Positions 1 to 9,789 of a stretch of DNA of 28,086 bases are shown here, piece by piece. The position numbers were made by a program, and so were the translations under genes. Source of the stretch: Lachnospiraceae bacterium UBA7480 (GTDB lineage: Bacteria > Bacillota > Clostridia > Lachnospirales > Lachnospiraceae); the NCBI GenBank assembly GCA_002479655.1, contig DLOQ01000111.1:10302-38387 (forward strand). The letters run 5' to 3'. The notes below the pieces were generated by a model. It saw nothing but the letters and a program-made list of their open reading frames with translations. It was not told the DNA's origin and ran no database searches. The first letter of the stretch is position 1. Each line of letters opens with the position of its first letter.

Positions 1-94
1 TCAGTGTGATTTTTCAACCTAATCCCCATGCCGCCTTCGGCAAGGGCTTTTCACATTTATTGTAATAAATAGCTTCGTAAAATGCAACCAAATA

Positions 95-151
95 AAACAC
101 AAAAATATGACCGGCTGTTCCCCTATGGATCACTCCACAAAACAACCGGTC
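95..151 (-). terminator. Terminator of the ABC transporter/XRE operon
   Basis: The arms GACCGG (109-114) and CCGGTC (146-151) pair, and the stem extends inward through TGTT/AACA with one mismatch. Read on the minus strand, the hairpin is followed by a T-rich run (about 95-108). It lies just past the stop of the XRE gene, so it probably ends the three-gene operon. The loop is long for a classical intrinsic terminator. Bases 1-94 hold no gene that I can support, only a small TGCCG/CGGCA hairpin near 30-45. Confidence 0.5.
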
Positions 152-188
152 ACATAACCGAAAGCCCTGCCTCATCAGCAATGCCTTT

Positions 189-1076
189 TTATTTTGAATC
201 TCTTACCAGATCTATGGTCAGTTCTGAAAAGATTCCTGAAATGCTGATCTCATTTTCACTGTCGGCAGCTTTGTCATATTCTGCCGATTCTCCGTCTTTT
301 ACATAATAGACATTACATTTTCTGCCTTTATTGATAACATTCACCATATTTTCTTCCGGGATATGAACGACCGCTTTGGACTTCCATTGATTAACATCAA
401 GTCTTCCCGTGATCTTATCAACAGTGATGTCATAATTCGTTTTTCCCGTCAGCTCCAGACTTCCGCTGCTGTCTGAGATCAGGACATGCTCCGCGTCACC
501 GTCATATTCCAGACGGTTCAGGTGAAGACCGCTGATTGCAAGGAGCTTGACGCTGGCTGCGATTTCGCAATGATCGGAATATTTATTCGGCAGGATGACC
601 TCAACTGTCAGAGACTCCTCCGCTTCATAACGGCTCAGCTTATTTTTGTTAAGGCAGACTACATCAAGCTTGTTTTTCTTATCATCCAGCTTGATCTTAA
701 ACATAGAGCCCAAATTCTCAAGACTTTCCGAGGACAGCTTGATATGCAGCTTCTCATCATCGCCGGATGAAAGCAGAATCGCTGCCGCGCTGCCGATATT
801 GACATCAAAATGTTTTTCACAGTCGATGTCATAAATCGTTTCACTGGTATATACGATCGTTTTCGGGTTTTCCTTTGTAACGGAATCCGTCAGCAGCTCA
901 TCTATGGTCGTCTTAAAGATCTCTGCTATAATCATCATATTTTCAACATCCGGCAGACCTTTTCCTGTTTCCCACTTCGTGATCGCCTGCCTTGAAACAC
1001 CGATCTTTTCAGCAAGCTGCTCCTGCGAGATGCCCTCTTTTTTTCTGATTTCCTTTAATCTTTCTGAAAAATTCAT
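189..1076 (-). CDS. XRE-family regulator with C-terminal DUF4097-like domain
   Basis: A DNA-binding regulator, probably of its own operon. With the start at 1076 the protein is 295 aa. Residues about 3-58 are a clear HTH_3/XRE domain (SERLKEIRKKEGISQEQLAE, then GVSRQAITKWETG). The remaining ~230 residues are rich in short beta strands and resemble the DUF4097 beta-repeat found behind such HTH domains in Firmicutes; that assignment is from pattern only. The start is chosen at ATG 1076 because GGAAGGAG sits 6-7 bases upstream; an in-frame ATG at 1100 lacks a ribosome site and abuts the permease stop at 1101. It is the last gene of the operon after ATPase and permease, so it may sense a stress that the transporter handles. 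The ligand is unknown. Confidence 0.85.
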   Translation of the reverse strand: MNFSERLKEIRKKEGISQEQLAEKIGVSRQAITKWETGKGLPDVENMMIIAEIFKTTIDELLTDSVTKENPKTIVYTSETIYDIDCEKHFDVNIGSAAAILLSSGDDEKLHIKLSSESLENLGSMFKIKLDDKKNKLDVVCLNKNKLSRYEAEESLTVEVILPNKYSDHCEIAASVKLLAISGLHLNRLEYDGDAEHVLISDSSGSLELTGKTNYDITVDKITGRLDVNQWKSKAVVHIPEENMVNVINKGRKCNVYYVKDGESAEYDKAADSENEISISGIFSELTIDLVRDSK

Positions 1077-1100
1077 ATCATTCTCCTTCCTTATATACAT

Positions 1101-3344
1101 TTAATCTTTTAATAGTGAATATGCGGTTATCTTCTTGATCGGCGCTGAAAGAAGCACGCTGATCACAAATGCCACCGCGGTAAACACCACTGCAAATACG
1201 ATCAATATCCAGACAGCGACTTCAAAATGATTTTTTATAGCCCCAATCATGGAAAATATGGTATTGTTCATTGCGGGAAGATACCACAGTCCGGCAACTG
1301 CCGAAATGACCGATGCCACAGCCACAACGGGGATAAAATTAAGCGCCGTCTTGATCGTAAGCTGTCCGTTCGTGTATCCGATCGCTTTATAGATACCGAA
1401 TTCCTGCTTACGCCTGCTGATCATGGAATTGATGATCACATACATTACCAACAGCACCATCAGAACGGAGATTACAAACAGGATCACCACGATCACGGAA
1501 ACAATACCCGTATACATCATCTGACCGTTTTCATTCAACTGCTCATAATTGACGGATGATTTGATGAGCGTATCGTGGTTTTCTTCATACTCATTGATAA
1601 ACTCACCGGCAATTTTATCATACAAATATACATTGACGGAATTTATGGATTCGCCGATCTTTTCGTATCCTTCCCTTGTCAGCTGGCATACCGAGCCTGC
1701 ATTATTCACGCTTTGGATATAGCCGGTCACACGGTAATCCGCCGATTTATCGCCAACGGTTAATGTCATGATGCTGCCGATCGGATAGCTGTCCGAGATC
1801 GCATTTCCCACCGCGATCTCATTCTCGTTCTCGGGACTTCTGCCCTCATAACAGATATCATTTGTTACCTTTGAAAAATCTTCACACACGAAGGCTGTCA
1901 GACTTCCGTCTTCATAGCTTACAGGCACGGAAGCATATTCCAAAACAAGCTTTACGCGGCTGTCAGTTTGAAGAAGTTCCTCAAGCTCCGTCAGTTTGTC
2001 GTCCTCCGCCGTGAAAATAACGGACGGTATTTCTTCTGAAAGTGTATTCATAAAATTATCCGGCTTGATATTTACATTATATAGAAGCGTTCCCGCAAAG
2101 GACAGCAACACCATGATACCAAATGATACAATAAACAGCAATATATTCTGTCCCGCCGATTCATCTCCGGTGATGCCTCTTATGGCGTTGATCGGCTCCA
2201 ATTTATGTATTTTCCCTGCGGAAAGGTAGGAAAAAAGCAGTATTGCGCATGTCAGTGTCAATATTACGATCAGCAGCGCCATAATATCAAATTCCGGCGT
2301 ATAGGAAAATCCTGACTGGATCGCCAAAACACCCGCTACGGAAGGAAGGACGGAATAAGACAGGACGATTCCGATCACTGTGGCAATAACGCCTACCAGT
2401 ATGTAGGGCATAATCGTCGAAGCGATGATCAGACCGCTTGTATAACCGACCGCTTTTAATACGCCCATCTGCGCAAGTTCGCCTTCGATCGCGCTCCGTA
2501 TCCGGAAGTTACTGAGGAAAATACTCACTACAAGTATTATGGCAGCAAGCGCCAAAAAGATAACGATAAGCAGGGTACAAACCATTGTTCTGGTCTGCTT
2601 TGAAGTATCCTTGTCATTGATGCTCATTAACGCGATCCCTTTTTCTCTCAGTTTTTCAGTGATCGTATTTTTCATTTCGCTAAGATCAGCAGTGTCGCTT
2701 ATCTTTAAGGAGTATTCCACAATGACATTATTACTGTATTCCTCCGCAAAGTCCTCATAAAGGGTTCCCGGAAGATATCCGCCGATCATGCCGGTACCGT
2801 AATTGCCATACTGCATTTCCGATACGATCCCGCCGATATTGTAGGTATGTTCCTCACCGTCTATGGAATATGTGATGCTGCCGCCTTCCGTAAAACCGCC
2901 CAATTCCCTCATATATAAAGGAATGTAAACAGAATTGCCGCCCTCACCGGAATAATTCGTAACATCAAGCAGATTCAGCGTTCTTTCCTCATCAAGACTG
3001 TAAAAAACGGTATTCATGTCGAAATCGGAGCCTGCAAATTCACGGACAGTTGCGGTCGTAAATACGCCGCCATGCTTTTCAACAAAGGATACCCCGTCCA
3101 TTTCTTCCACTTCCGTGAGCAGATCGTCATAATCCTGAATCTCAGGAATGATAAAATTGATGTCCGCCGCGCCAAGCTGATCAAACAGGCTGTCATAAGC
3201 GTTAAATGTTTGAAAAGCAAGTACAAGGGCGATATTGATGATAAATGCGGTCAGGCAGATAAACACCCCGAAGGAGATAAACTGTCCCTTTGCTTTTTTC
3301 AGATTATGTAACGTAAGTGTGGATATCTTTTTCAATCCTACCAC
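1101..3344 (-). CDS. ABC transporter permease, FtsX/MacB type
   Basis: A 747-aa membrane subunit of an ABC transporter. The topology is that of the duplicated FtsX-like permease family: TM1 at about 22-44, a large extracytoplasmic domain (~45-250), three helices between about 253 and 380, a fourth at about 400-425, a second extracytoplasmic domain (~430-610), and three C-terminal helices (~617-645, 680-705, 715-740). This is the layout of MacB/BceB/LolC-like exporters and mechanotransmitters, not of importers. The ATPase gene overlaps its start by 7 bp. The start codon is GTG (3342-3344), read from the overlap with the ATPase stop. The substrate cannot be told from sequence; peptide or antibiotic detoxification is a family-level guess. 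Confidence 0.9.
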   Translation of the reverse strand: MVGLKKISTLTLHNLKKAKGQFISFGVFICLTAFIINIALVLAFQTFNAYDSLFDQLGAADINFIIPEIQDYDDLLTEVEEMDGVSFVEKHGGVFTTATVREFAGSDFDMNTVFYSLDEERTLNLLDVTNYSGEGGNSVYIPLYMRELGGFTEGGSITYSIDGEEHTYNIGGIVSEMQYGNYGTGMIGGYLPGTLYEDFAEEYSNNVIVEYSLKISDTADLSEMKNTITEKLREKGIALMSINDKDTSKQTRTMVCTLLIVIFLALAAIILVVSIFLSNFRIRSAIEGELAQMGVLKAVGYTSGLIIASTIMPYILVGVIATVIGIVLSYSVLPSVAGVLAIQSGFSYTPEFDIMALLIVILTLTCAILLFSYLSAGKIHKLEPINAIRGITGDESAGQNILLFIVSFGIMVLLSFAGTLLYNVNIKPDNFMNTLSEEIPSVIFTAEDDKLTELEELLQTDSRVKLVLEYASVPVSYEDGSLTAFVCEDFSKVTNDICYEGRSPENENEIAVGNAISDSYPIGSIMTLTVGDKSADYRVTGYIQSVNNAGSVCQLTREGYEKIGESINSVNVYLYDKIAGEFINEYEENHDTLIKSSVNYEQLNENGQMMYTGIVSVIVVILFVISVLMVLLVMYVIINSMISRRKQEFGIYKAIGYTNGQLTIKTALNFIPVVAVASVISAVAGLWYLPAMNNTIFSMIGAIKNHFEVAVWILIVFAVVFTAVAFVISVLLSAPIKKITAYSLLKD

Positions 3345-4099
3345 CCCATTTCTTTAATAAATTTATCAAGTTTTTCCGTTCTTCCGGCGTCGTCCTGCTC
3401 ATATGCTCCCAGATCACACTCGCCGTAGATCTTTCCGTCTTTGATATAAATGATGCGGTTTCCCCGCAGAGCTGATTTCTTATCATGTGTGACCATGACG
3501 ATGCTCTGCTCTTTCTTATGAAGGGAAGAAAAAACATCAAGGACTGCTGCCGAATTGGCAGAATTTAACGCGCCTGTCGGTTCGTCCGCGAAAAGCACGT
3601 TGGGACTGTTGATCACTGCCCTGACGATACCCGCTCTCTGCGCTTCACCGCCTGAAATCTGGGAAGAAGTCTTTTTCCATGTGGTTTCAGGGATATTTAC
3701 CAAAGAAAACAGCTCCTTTGCACGGTATTTGATGTCTTCCTTGTCTTTGCTCGTCAATACCCCTGCCGTAATGACATTATCCATAAGGTTCATCTTATCA
3801 ATCAGATAGATCTGCTGAAATACGAATCCGCATTCTTTCCGCCGAAATACCGCCAATTTATCATTATTTAACTTCGTGATGTCCGTTCCGTCAAAGAAGA
3901 TCTCCCCTCCGTCCGGCTTATCCATCCCTGAAAGGGAATACATCAGGGTAGATTTGCCTGCTCCCGATGATCCCATGATCACGGTGAAATCTCCCTTATA
4001 AATATCAATATTCAGATCTGAATAAATCACCTGAATACTGTCGCCTTTGCCAAACGCCTTTTTTAGGTGCTTTGCCGATATGACTGTTTCTTTGCTCAT
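3338..4099 (-). CDS. ABC transporter ATP-binding protein, LolD/MacB type
   Basis: A 253-aa cytoplasmic ATPase that powers the neighbouring permease. All motifs are present: Walker A GSSGAGKS at 43-50, Q-loop around FVFQQ, signature SGGEAQRAG near 149-157, Walker B VLFADEPTG with catalytic E173, and H-loop H205 in MVTHD. Length and motifs fit the LolD/MacB/BceA group. AAGGCGG precedes the ATG by about 7 bases. It is the first gene of the operon (ATPase, permease, XRE regulator), and the ATPase-permease overlap implies translational coupling. Confidence 0.93.
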   Translation of the reverse strand: MSKETVISAKHLKKAFGKGDSIQVIYSDLNIDIYKGDFTVIMGSSGAGKSTLMYSLSGMDKPDGGEIFFDGTDITKLNNDKLAVFRRKECGFVFQQIYLIDKMNLMDNVITAGVLTSKDKEDIKYRAKELFSLVNIPETTWKKTSSQISGGEAQRAGIVRAVINSPNVLFADEPTGALNSANSAAVLDVFSSLHKKEQSIVMVTHDKKSALRGNRIIYIKDGKIYGECDLGAYEQDDAGRTEKLDKFIKEMGW

Positions 4100-4162
4100 A
4101 ATACAACCGCCTTTCTTTTTATTCCTGCGATATCTTCGCGAGGATCAGTATCTTCACTGCCT

Positions 4163-4227
4163 GCAGCCGGGCTGCCTGCTATATGACAACAATAATGAAA
4201 AAATCCGGGTTGCACTACCAACAGTTG
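4163..4227 (-). promoter_or_regulatory. Upstream region of the ABC operon with two palindromes
   Basis: The 325 bases between the ATPase start (4099) and the esterase stop (4425) contain no gene. They hold GCAGCC-G-GGCTGC at 4163-4175, which would form a hairpin in the 5' leader of the ABC transcript, and CAAC-A-GTTG at 4219-4227 within a longer imperfect palindrome, a plausible operator for the operon's XRE protein. I could not find a convincing -35/-10 pair, so the exact promoter is unplaced. Confidence 0.3.
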
Positions 4228-4330
4228 TATACATTTGATTTTTTTCATGCTACTTTGCGTTGCATTGCAGGAAAATATAGCTTTTTGGGGTAAATTGGCT
4301 TTTCACCTGATACGTCTGAAGCAGGCAATC

Positions 4331-4369
4331 AAAAAACAGCAGCGTCCTCTTTTGAGGGGCTGCCGCTTG
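4331..4369 (-). terminator. Terminator of the esterase gene
   Basis: GCAGC (4339-4343) and CCTC (4346-4349) pair with GAGG (4354-4357) and GCTGC (4359-4363) around a TTTT loop, with a small bulge. On the minus strand the hairpin is followed by GTTTTTT (4331-4337), a good intrinsic terminator just past the esterase stop. Confidence 0.75.
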
Positions 4370-4424
4370 TTACTCTTTGTAAATATGTTCCCTTTCCCAA
4401 ACCCTCTCTTTTTAATTCTCCTCC

Positions 4425-5564
<1,140 letters not shown>

Positions 5565-5690
5565 CTAACCTGAGTTTCGCGCTCATCTTTTTAAATACAT
5601 AGCACAAACCGCTCCAAATATCAAGTTTTTGCATTTCAGTGCATAAACTTATTTTTTTTGACATTTTTTGCAATTGTTTTTACCCTTTTC

Positions 5691-5719
5691 TTGAATTTTA
5701 CCAAAATATATTGTACAAT
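5691..5719 (+). promoter_or_regulatory. Sigma-A promoter of the small helical protein gene
   Basis: TTGAAT (5691-5696), a 17-base spacer and TACAAT (5714-5719). It lies 50 bases upstream of the ATG at 5769. The surrounding DNA is very AT-rich, with T-runs at 5652-5669. Confidence 0.7.
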
Positions 5720-5768
5720 AAAGTTCTGATAAAATACGCTAAAAGCAAAGATTATGGAGGATAAAACA

Positions 5769-5990
5769 ATGGATATCAAAGGACAGATCAATAAGATCGT
5801 AGAGGAAGTTACCAAGAATCCGAATATGAAAGAGCAGTTTGAAAAAGAGCCCGTAAAGGCAGTAGAAAAAATCATCGGTGTGGATCTTCCGGATGACGCT
5901 GTTATGAAGATCATTGACGGTGTAAAGGCAAAGTTAAAAATAGATGGTGTATCTAAAGCTGCTGATACTTTAAAGGGGATGTTCAAGTAA
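5769..5990 (+). CDS. Small helical protein resembling a Nif11/NHLP leader domain
   Basis: A 73-aa protein of unknown function. Start ATG 5769 is set by GGAGG at 5756-5760 with a spacing of 8; the in-frame ATG at 5754 overlaps that ribosome site. The sequence runs NPNMKEQFEKEPVKAVEKII followed by GVDLPDD. This is the pattern 'short helix, DP-A-E-LGV-LPDD' seen in nitrile-hydratase-alpha-like and Nif11 RiPP leader peptides. There is no GG or GA cleavage site and no Cys/Ser/Thr-rich core, so it is unlikely to be a RiPP precursor. Similar free-standing short proteins are common in Clostridia, in my recollection, without a known role. It has a strong sigma-A promoter and good ribosome site and is probably well expressed. 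Its last 8 bases overlap the end of the convergent FIST-EAL gene. Confidence 0.85.
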   Translation: MDIKGQINKIVEEVTKNPNMKEQFEKEPVKAVEKIIGVDLPDDAVMKIIDGVKAKLKIDGVSKAADTLKGMFK

Positions 5991-8520
5991 CATCCTCCCA
6001 TTTTACCGGTTTTGCAAAATAGTATCCCTGAGAATGGGCGATCCCGATTTTTTCCATGATCTGCTGGATATTTTCATTTTCTACAAACTCGCCGATGACT
6101 TCTTTTCCGGTGTTTTTGCACCATTCATTGATCATTGTCACAAATTCGCGGCAGTTTTCATCCTGACAGATCGCCTTGATGATCTCCCCGTCGATTTTTA
6201 AAATATCCGCATTGATTTTGATGATGTGCAAAAGATTGGAAAAGCCGCTTCCGAAATCATCAATGGCAATTTTTGCCCCATGCTCATGGATGCTTTCGGC
6301 AAACTGCTCAATGTATTGATAGTCCGTTACCTCCTCGCTTTCCACCAGTTCAAATACAAAATTCCTCGGATGATCCGCCTGCTTCAGATAATGGAAGATC
6401 ATCTCGATCATGTCTTCATCATAGATATCCTGTACATTCAGATTGATGGTTACCTTAACATCCTTATGGAGAAACATACTCATTACTTTTTTAACCATAA
6501 TGACCGACAGGGCTTCATAGAGATCATATTCCTTGGCGATGGAAAGGAACTGACCGGGATAATACAGATTCCCCTGGGCGTCCCTGATACGGATCAAAGC
6601 TTCATACATCTCGATCCTGCCCTTGCGGTTATCATAGATCCCCTGAAAATGAGGCACAATGCCGTCCTGAACAAGAGCATCCCTTACCACCTGAAGGATA
6701 TGGATCTCTTCCTTCATATCCGCAACTTCTTCCTGAACCTGATTGTATATGACAAAAGGATTCTTACTCTTTGCCCCGTATTGAAGGGCAGTATCCGCTT
6801 TTTGAAGGGCATCTTCTTCATGCATGATCACTGCACATTCATAAGAAAGCCTAAAGTCCCTGCATACAGCTCCGTTCATAAACTTATAGGCTGTTTTGAT
6901 GCATCTCACAAAATCGCCGTCATCTGTCATGGTCTCTTCCGCCGCGATCAAAAGCCCGTTATCCCCATAACTGTAAAAATGAATCACATCTGCATACTCT
7001 GCCGCTTCCTTGGACAAGTGCGCTCTTAAATTTTCATAAATAGTCTTTAATTCCGACCAGAAATCCTCCTGCCCCAGAAAGAGACGGATCATCCGTTCAT
7101 TTTTCAGGGAAAATACCGCCAGCTTGTCCAGATGGTGCCTGTCCCTGTCATAGATATATCTTGCCTGATTATCCAGCCCTAACATTTCCTGATAAAACAT
7201 CGCCTGCTTCATTTTATCCCTTTGCTGGCTGAGCTGTTTACTAAGCTGTCTGTTTCCCGTCATCAGCAGATAATTGATGATCTGCATATTTTCATGCTGC
7301 AGTCCGGAAACATCCTTTAATCCTTTTTCCTTCAAAATCAGGCGGGCATTTTCATTTTCCGATAATCCCGCCAGCATCAGAGTAGCATTACCGTATATAT
7401 TTTTTCCTCTTAAATTACCGATCTCTCCCGCCAAAATGGCGCCGCTGATATTCGTGGTGTAGAATTGCCCTATTTCCCATGAGGCACAGTCATGAAGCAT
7501 CCACATCCTGGAAAGGCACTCATAAGCAAACAGCGATTCCACCGGCGCCTCTCCCAATTCTTCATAGGCGCTGCTTAACTGGTCTACAATCCTCTGGGGT
7601 GCAAAATATCCCAGACCAAACTTCATGCCCTCGGAGATCTCACTGAAAACATTGATCCTGTCCCTGTTCTCCGATTTCCAAGGCTCCGGCAATGTATCCG
7701 CCAATTCATAGACCACATTGTATGCCGTCTGCGTCTCCTCCAGTATAAGGGGAAACAGGCTTGCCAGAGTAGGATCTTTTTCCAGTTCTTCCCTGCCGAG
7801 GATCCCCTGATACCATTTGGCTGCATCATCACCCTCTATTTCATCCACAAAATGCTCGTGAACCTTTGTTACTTCATAGCTTCTTCCAACGCCTTCTGCG
7901 CCGCAGATGACATTTTCATAGATAAAAAGCTTTGGCGACACCAGCATGACCGCTGCCATCTTATTGATAGAGGTCTCCGTCTGCCCCAATACATAAGCTT
8001 TTTCGCCCGCCTCGCTATGGGCGCCTTCCATCCCTTCCACCATATAAGCAACGCCGCCTATCATATGCAGACCTTTATTTAACCGGTCTACACGTTCTAC
8101 AAATTTTGCCGTTTTATAATAAGATAAAGGGAAAAAGGTCAGCAGCATCCCCTTATCGCCTTTAATAAGCTCATTGGACACTTCCTCGCCCAAGGCCTCT
8201 CCGGGCTTTTCCACTCCCGGCTCCTGCTCACAGCTGAACATCCCGATCCGCATCTCACACTGCTCAAATACCGTAAGGGAAAACAGGCACACGCCCCGTA
8301 AGATCTTTCCTTCACAGATCACATGGGATGCGCTGCAACCGATCATTACGGCATTGGGCAACAGTTTTTTTAATTCCGCTGCCAGTTCTTCCATCATATC
8401 TGCGGTATGTATATTGCTGTGGATCCGTAATAATACCTGACTGTTCCTGTCCAGTGAAATTCCATCCAAAAAATCATTAAAATTTTCCAAAGTTTCAAAC
8501 AAATGATTATAAGTTTTCAT
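5983..8520 (-). CDS. FIST / degenerate GGDEF / EAL c-di-GMP phosphodiesterase
   Basis: An 845-aa cytoplasmic signalling protein with no membrane segment. Residues ~20-370 are a FIST sensor (N- and C-domains; MIGCSASHVICEGKI near 70-85), a family thought to bind small ligands. Residues ~440-590 look like a GGDEF domain whose active site is lost (YGDNG where GGDEF would be). Residues ~605-840 are an EAL domain with the expected catalytic set: EAL at 640-642, N in NLNVQD, E in FELVES, D754-D755 in DDFGSGF, K in LKIDGE, E in GEFVEN, and Q in SQGYYF. It should hydrolyse c-di-GMP to pGpG. AAGGAG precedes the ATG by 8 bases. It is divergent from the diguanylate cyclase at 8677, and no terminator separates its end from the convergent small gene. 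Confidence 0.92.
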   Translation of the reverse strand: MKTYNHLFETLENFNDFLDGISLDRNSQVLLRIHSNIHTADMMEELAAELKKLLPNAVMIGCSASHVICEGKILRGVCLFSLTVFEQCEMRIGMFSCEQEPGVEKPGEALGEEVSNELIKGDKGMLLTFFPLSYYKTAKFVERVDRLNKGLHMIGGVAYMVEGMEGAHSEAGEKAYVLGQTETSINKMAAVMLVSPKLFIYENVICGAEGVGRSYEVTKVHEHFVDEIEGDDAAKWYQGILGREELEKDPTLASLFPLILEETQTAYNVVYELADTLPEPWKSENRDRINVFSEISEGMKFGLGYFAPQRIVDQLSSAYEELGEAPVESLFAYECLSRMWMLHDCASWEIGQFYTTNISGAILAGEIGNLRGKNIYGNATLMLAGLSENENARLILKEKGLKDVSGLQHENMQIINYLLMTGNRQLSKQLSQQRDKMKQAMFYQEMLGLDNQARYIYDRDRHHLDKLAVFSLKNERMIRLFLGQEDFWSELKTIYENLRAHLSKEAAEYADVIHFYSYGDNGLLIAAEETMTDDGDFVRCIKTAYKFMNGAVCRDFRLSYECAVIMHEEDALQKADTALQYGAKSKNPFVIYNQVQEEVADMKEEIHILQVVRDALVQDGIVPHFQGIYDNRKGRIEMYEALIRIRDAQGNLYYPGQFLSIAKEYDLYEALSVIMVKKVMSMFLHKDVKVTINLNVQDIYDEDMIEMIFHYLKQADHPRNFVFELVESEEVTDYQYIEQFAESIHEHGAKIAIDDFGSGFSNLLHIIKINADILKIDGEIIKAICQDENCREFVTMINEWCKNTGKEVIGEFVENENIQQIMEKIGIAHSQGYYFAKPVKWEDVT

Positions 8521-8564
8521 ATCGTTTGCTCCTTATCTAAAATGTAATGTTGGAATCCTTTTAT

Positions 8565-8593
8565 ATTTTAGCAATTATAGAAATTAATTTCAA
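8565..8593 (-). promoter_or_regulatory. Sigma-A promoter of the FIST-EAL gene
   Basis: On the minus strand, TTGAAA (8588-8593), a 17-base spacer and TAAAAT (8565-8570), about 45 bases upstream of the ATG at 8520. Confidence 0.65.
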
Positions 8594-8631
8594 CAAAACA
8601 AAAACTAATTCAAGCATTTTCTTCCGATATA

Positions 8632-8640
8632 TGTTACAAT
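8632..8640 (+). promoter_or_regulatory. Extended -10 promoter of the diguanylate cyclase gene
   Basis: TGTTACAAT at 8632-8640 is an extended -10 (TGn plus TACAAT) with no good -35. GGAAGG at 8663-8668 is the ribosome site, 8 bases before ATG 8677. The -35 side faces the divergent FIST-EAL promoter about 40 bases away, so one regulator could control both. Confidence 0.5.
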
Positions 8641-8676
8641 TCAAATATCAATTAAAAATGGCGGAAGGGATATAGA

Positions 8677-9789
8677 ATGATAAAAGAACTTGTTGAAATA
8701 AATTATGCGCCGGTTATTATATTGTTATTCTTTTTGGTATTCATATTTACAAATGATTACTTTACCAAAAGGATCCGGACATTGTTTCTGTTGGAGGATG
8801 TTCTTTTGTTGTGCCTGATCGTGGCGGATTCCATAGAAAATTGGACTGCGTCACTTGATACATTGACTCCGATACGGATACTGATGTCTGCTATAGGATA
8901 TAGCATAAGGCCGGCAATTATCTATGTTATGATCTTGTTGCTGGGAAATGTAAAAGACAGAAAATACAGATGGATCTCCATACCGCTTGTCATAAATACC
9001 ATCCTTGCTTTTTCGGCATTTTTTGTTAATTATGCGTATTCTTATACTATGGATAACCAGTTTGTGCGAGGACCTCTGGGCTATTTTGCTTACATAACAA
9101 GCGTTTTTTATGAGATCGTTCTATTGATCTGCACGATAAAATTGTATAAGTCGGTCAAAAGTACGGAAACGATCATTTCTGTTGTCGTTCTTTTTACATT
9201 TATGATTTCCATATTGTTGGAAACCGTATGGAAATATGAAGGAATCATTAATGTATCCGGCGCGGTTGCATTAACTTTTTATTATCTGTATTTGAATACC
9301 CAGCAATTCAAGCGCGATCCGATGACGAACATACTGAATCGGAGATGTTTTTATATAGATGCTGAGAAAAACATGGCAAATCTAAGCGCCGTTATATCGA
9401 TTGACTTAAATGATCTAAAGAAGTGGAATGACGAGTATGGACATGCGAAGGGGGATGAGGCGATCTGTACGGTGGTCAACTGTGTGGAAGAGGTACTTCC
9501 GCCGAATTGCTATCTGTATCGTGTTGGCGGCGATGAATTTATGCTTCTCTGCTTTAATCAACAAAAAACAATCATCGAACAGTTGAAAGATCAAATAAAT
9601 GAAAAAGTATCGCAAACTCCTTTTTCCTGTGCGATCGGTGTTGCATACAATGATGAACAGACGGATTTTAATAAGATGTGTTCACAAGCGGACAAGTGTA
9701 TGTACGAGGATAAAAGGCAGATGAAACAAACTCCTATTCCCCCAAAAGCCGTACAGCCTCTACCAAATAGCCATACGCCTCCAATTTAA
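8677..9789 (+). CDS. Membrane diguanylate cyclase (GGDEF)
   Basis: A 370-aa protein with several membrane helices in residues ~10-205 (the first is hydrophobic IILLFFLVFIF), then a GGDEF domain from ~215 (DPMTNILNRR) to ~350. The catalytic GGDEF is intact at 284-288, and the substrate-binding motifs SIDLNDLKKWND and YGHAKGDE are present, so it should make c-di-GMP from two GTP. The RxxD inhibitory site expected just before GGDEF is not seen (PPNC at that place), so product inhibition may be absent. The domain should end near KRQMK; the last ~20 residues are proline-rich and are read through the end of the convergent AbiEii-like gene (overlap 9734-9789). The original C-terminus may have been replaced by an insertion. 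Confidence 0.9.
   Translation: MIKELVEINYAPVIILLFFLVFIFTNDYFTKRIRTLFLLEDVLLLCLIVADSIENWTASLDTLTPIRILMSAIGYSIRPAIIYVMILLLGNVKDRKYRWISIPLVINTILAFSAFFVNYAYSYTMDNQFVRGPLGYFAYITSVFYEIVLLICTIKLYKSVKSTETIISVVVLFTFMISILLETVWKYEGIINVSGAVALTFYYLYLNTQQFKRDPMTNILNRRCFYIDAEKNMANLSAVISIDLNDLKKWNDEYGHAKGDEAICTVVNCVEEVLPPNCYLYRVGGDEFMLLCFNQQKTIIEQLKDQINEKVSQTPFSCAIGVAYNDEQTDFNKMCSQADKCMYEDKRQMKQTPIPPKAVQPLPNSHTPPI

Noticed and set aside
5769..5990. RiPP precursor peptide
   Set aside because: The leader-like domain runs to the stop codon; no cleavage site, no core, no modifying enzyme nearby.
6226..7029. 267-aa open frame on the plus strand, antisense to the FIST-EAL gene
   Set aside because: Covers the highly conserved EAL coding region in antisense; no independent evidence.
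8521..8676. c-di-GMP riboswitch between the divergent c-di-GMP genes
   Set aside because: The 156 bases are AT-rich promoter sequence without the conserved GEMM-type helices.
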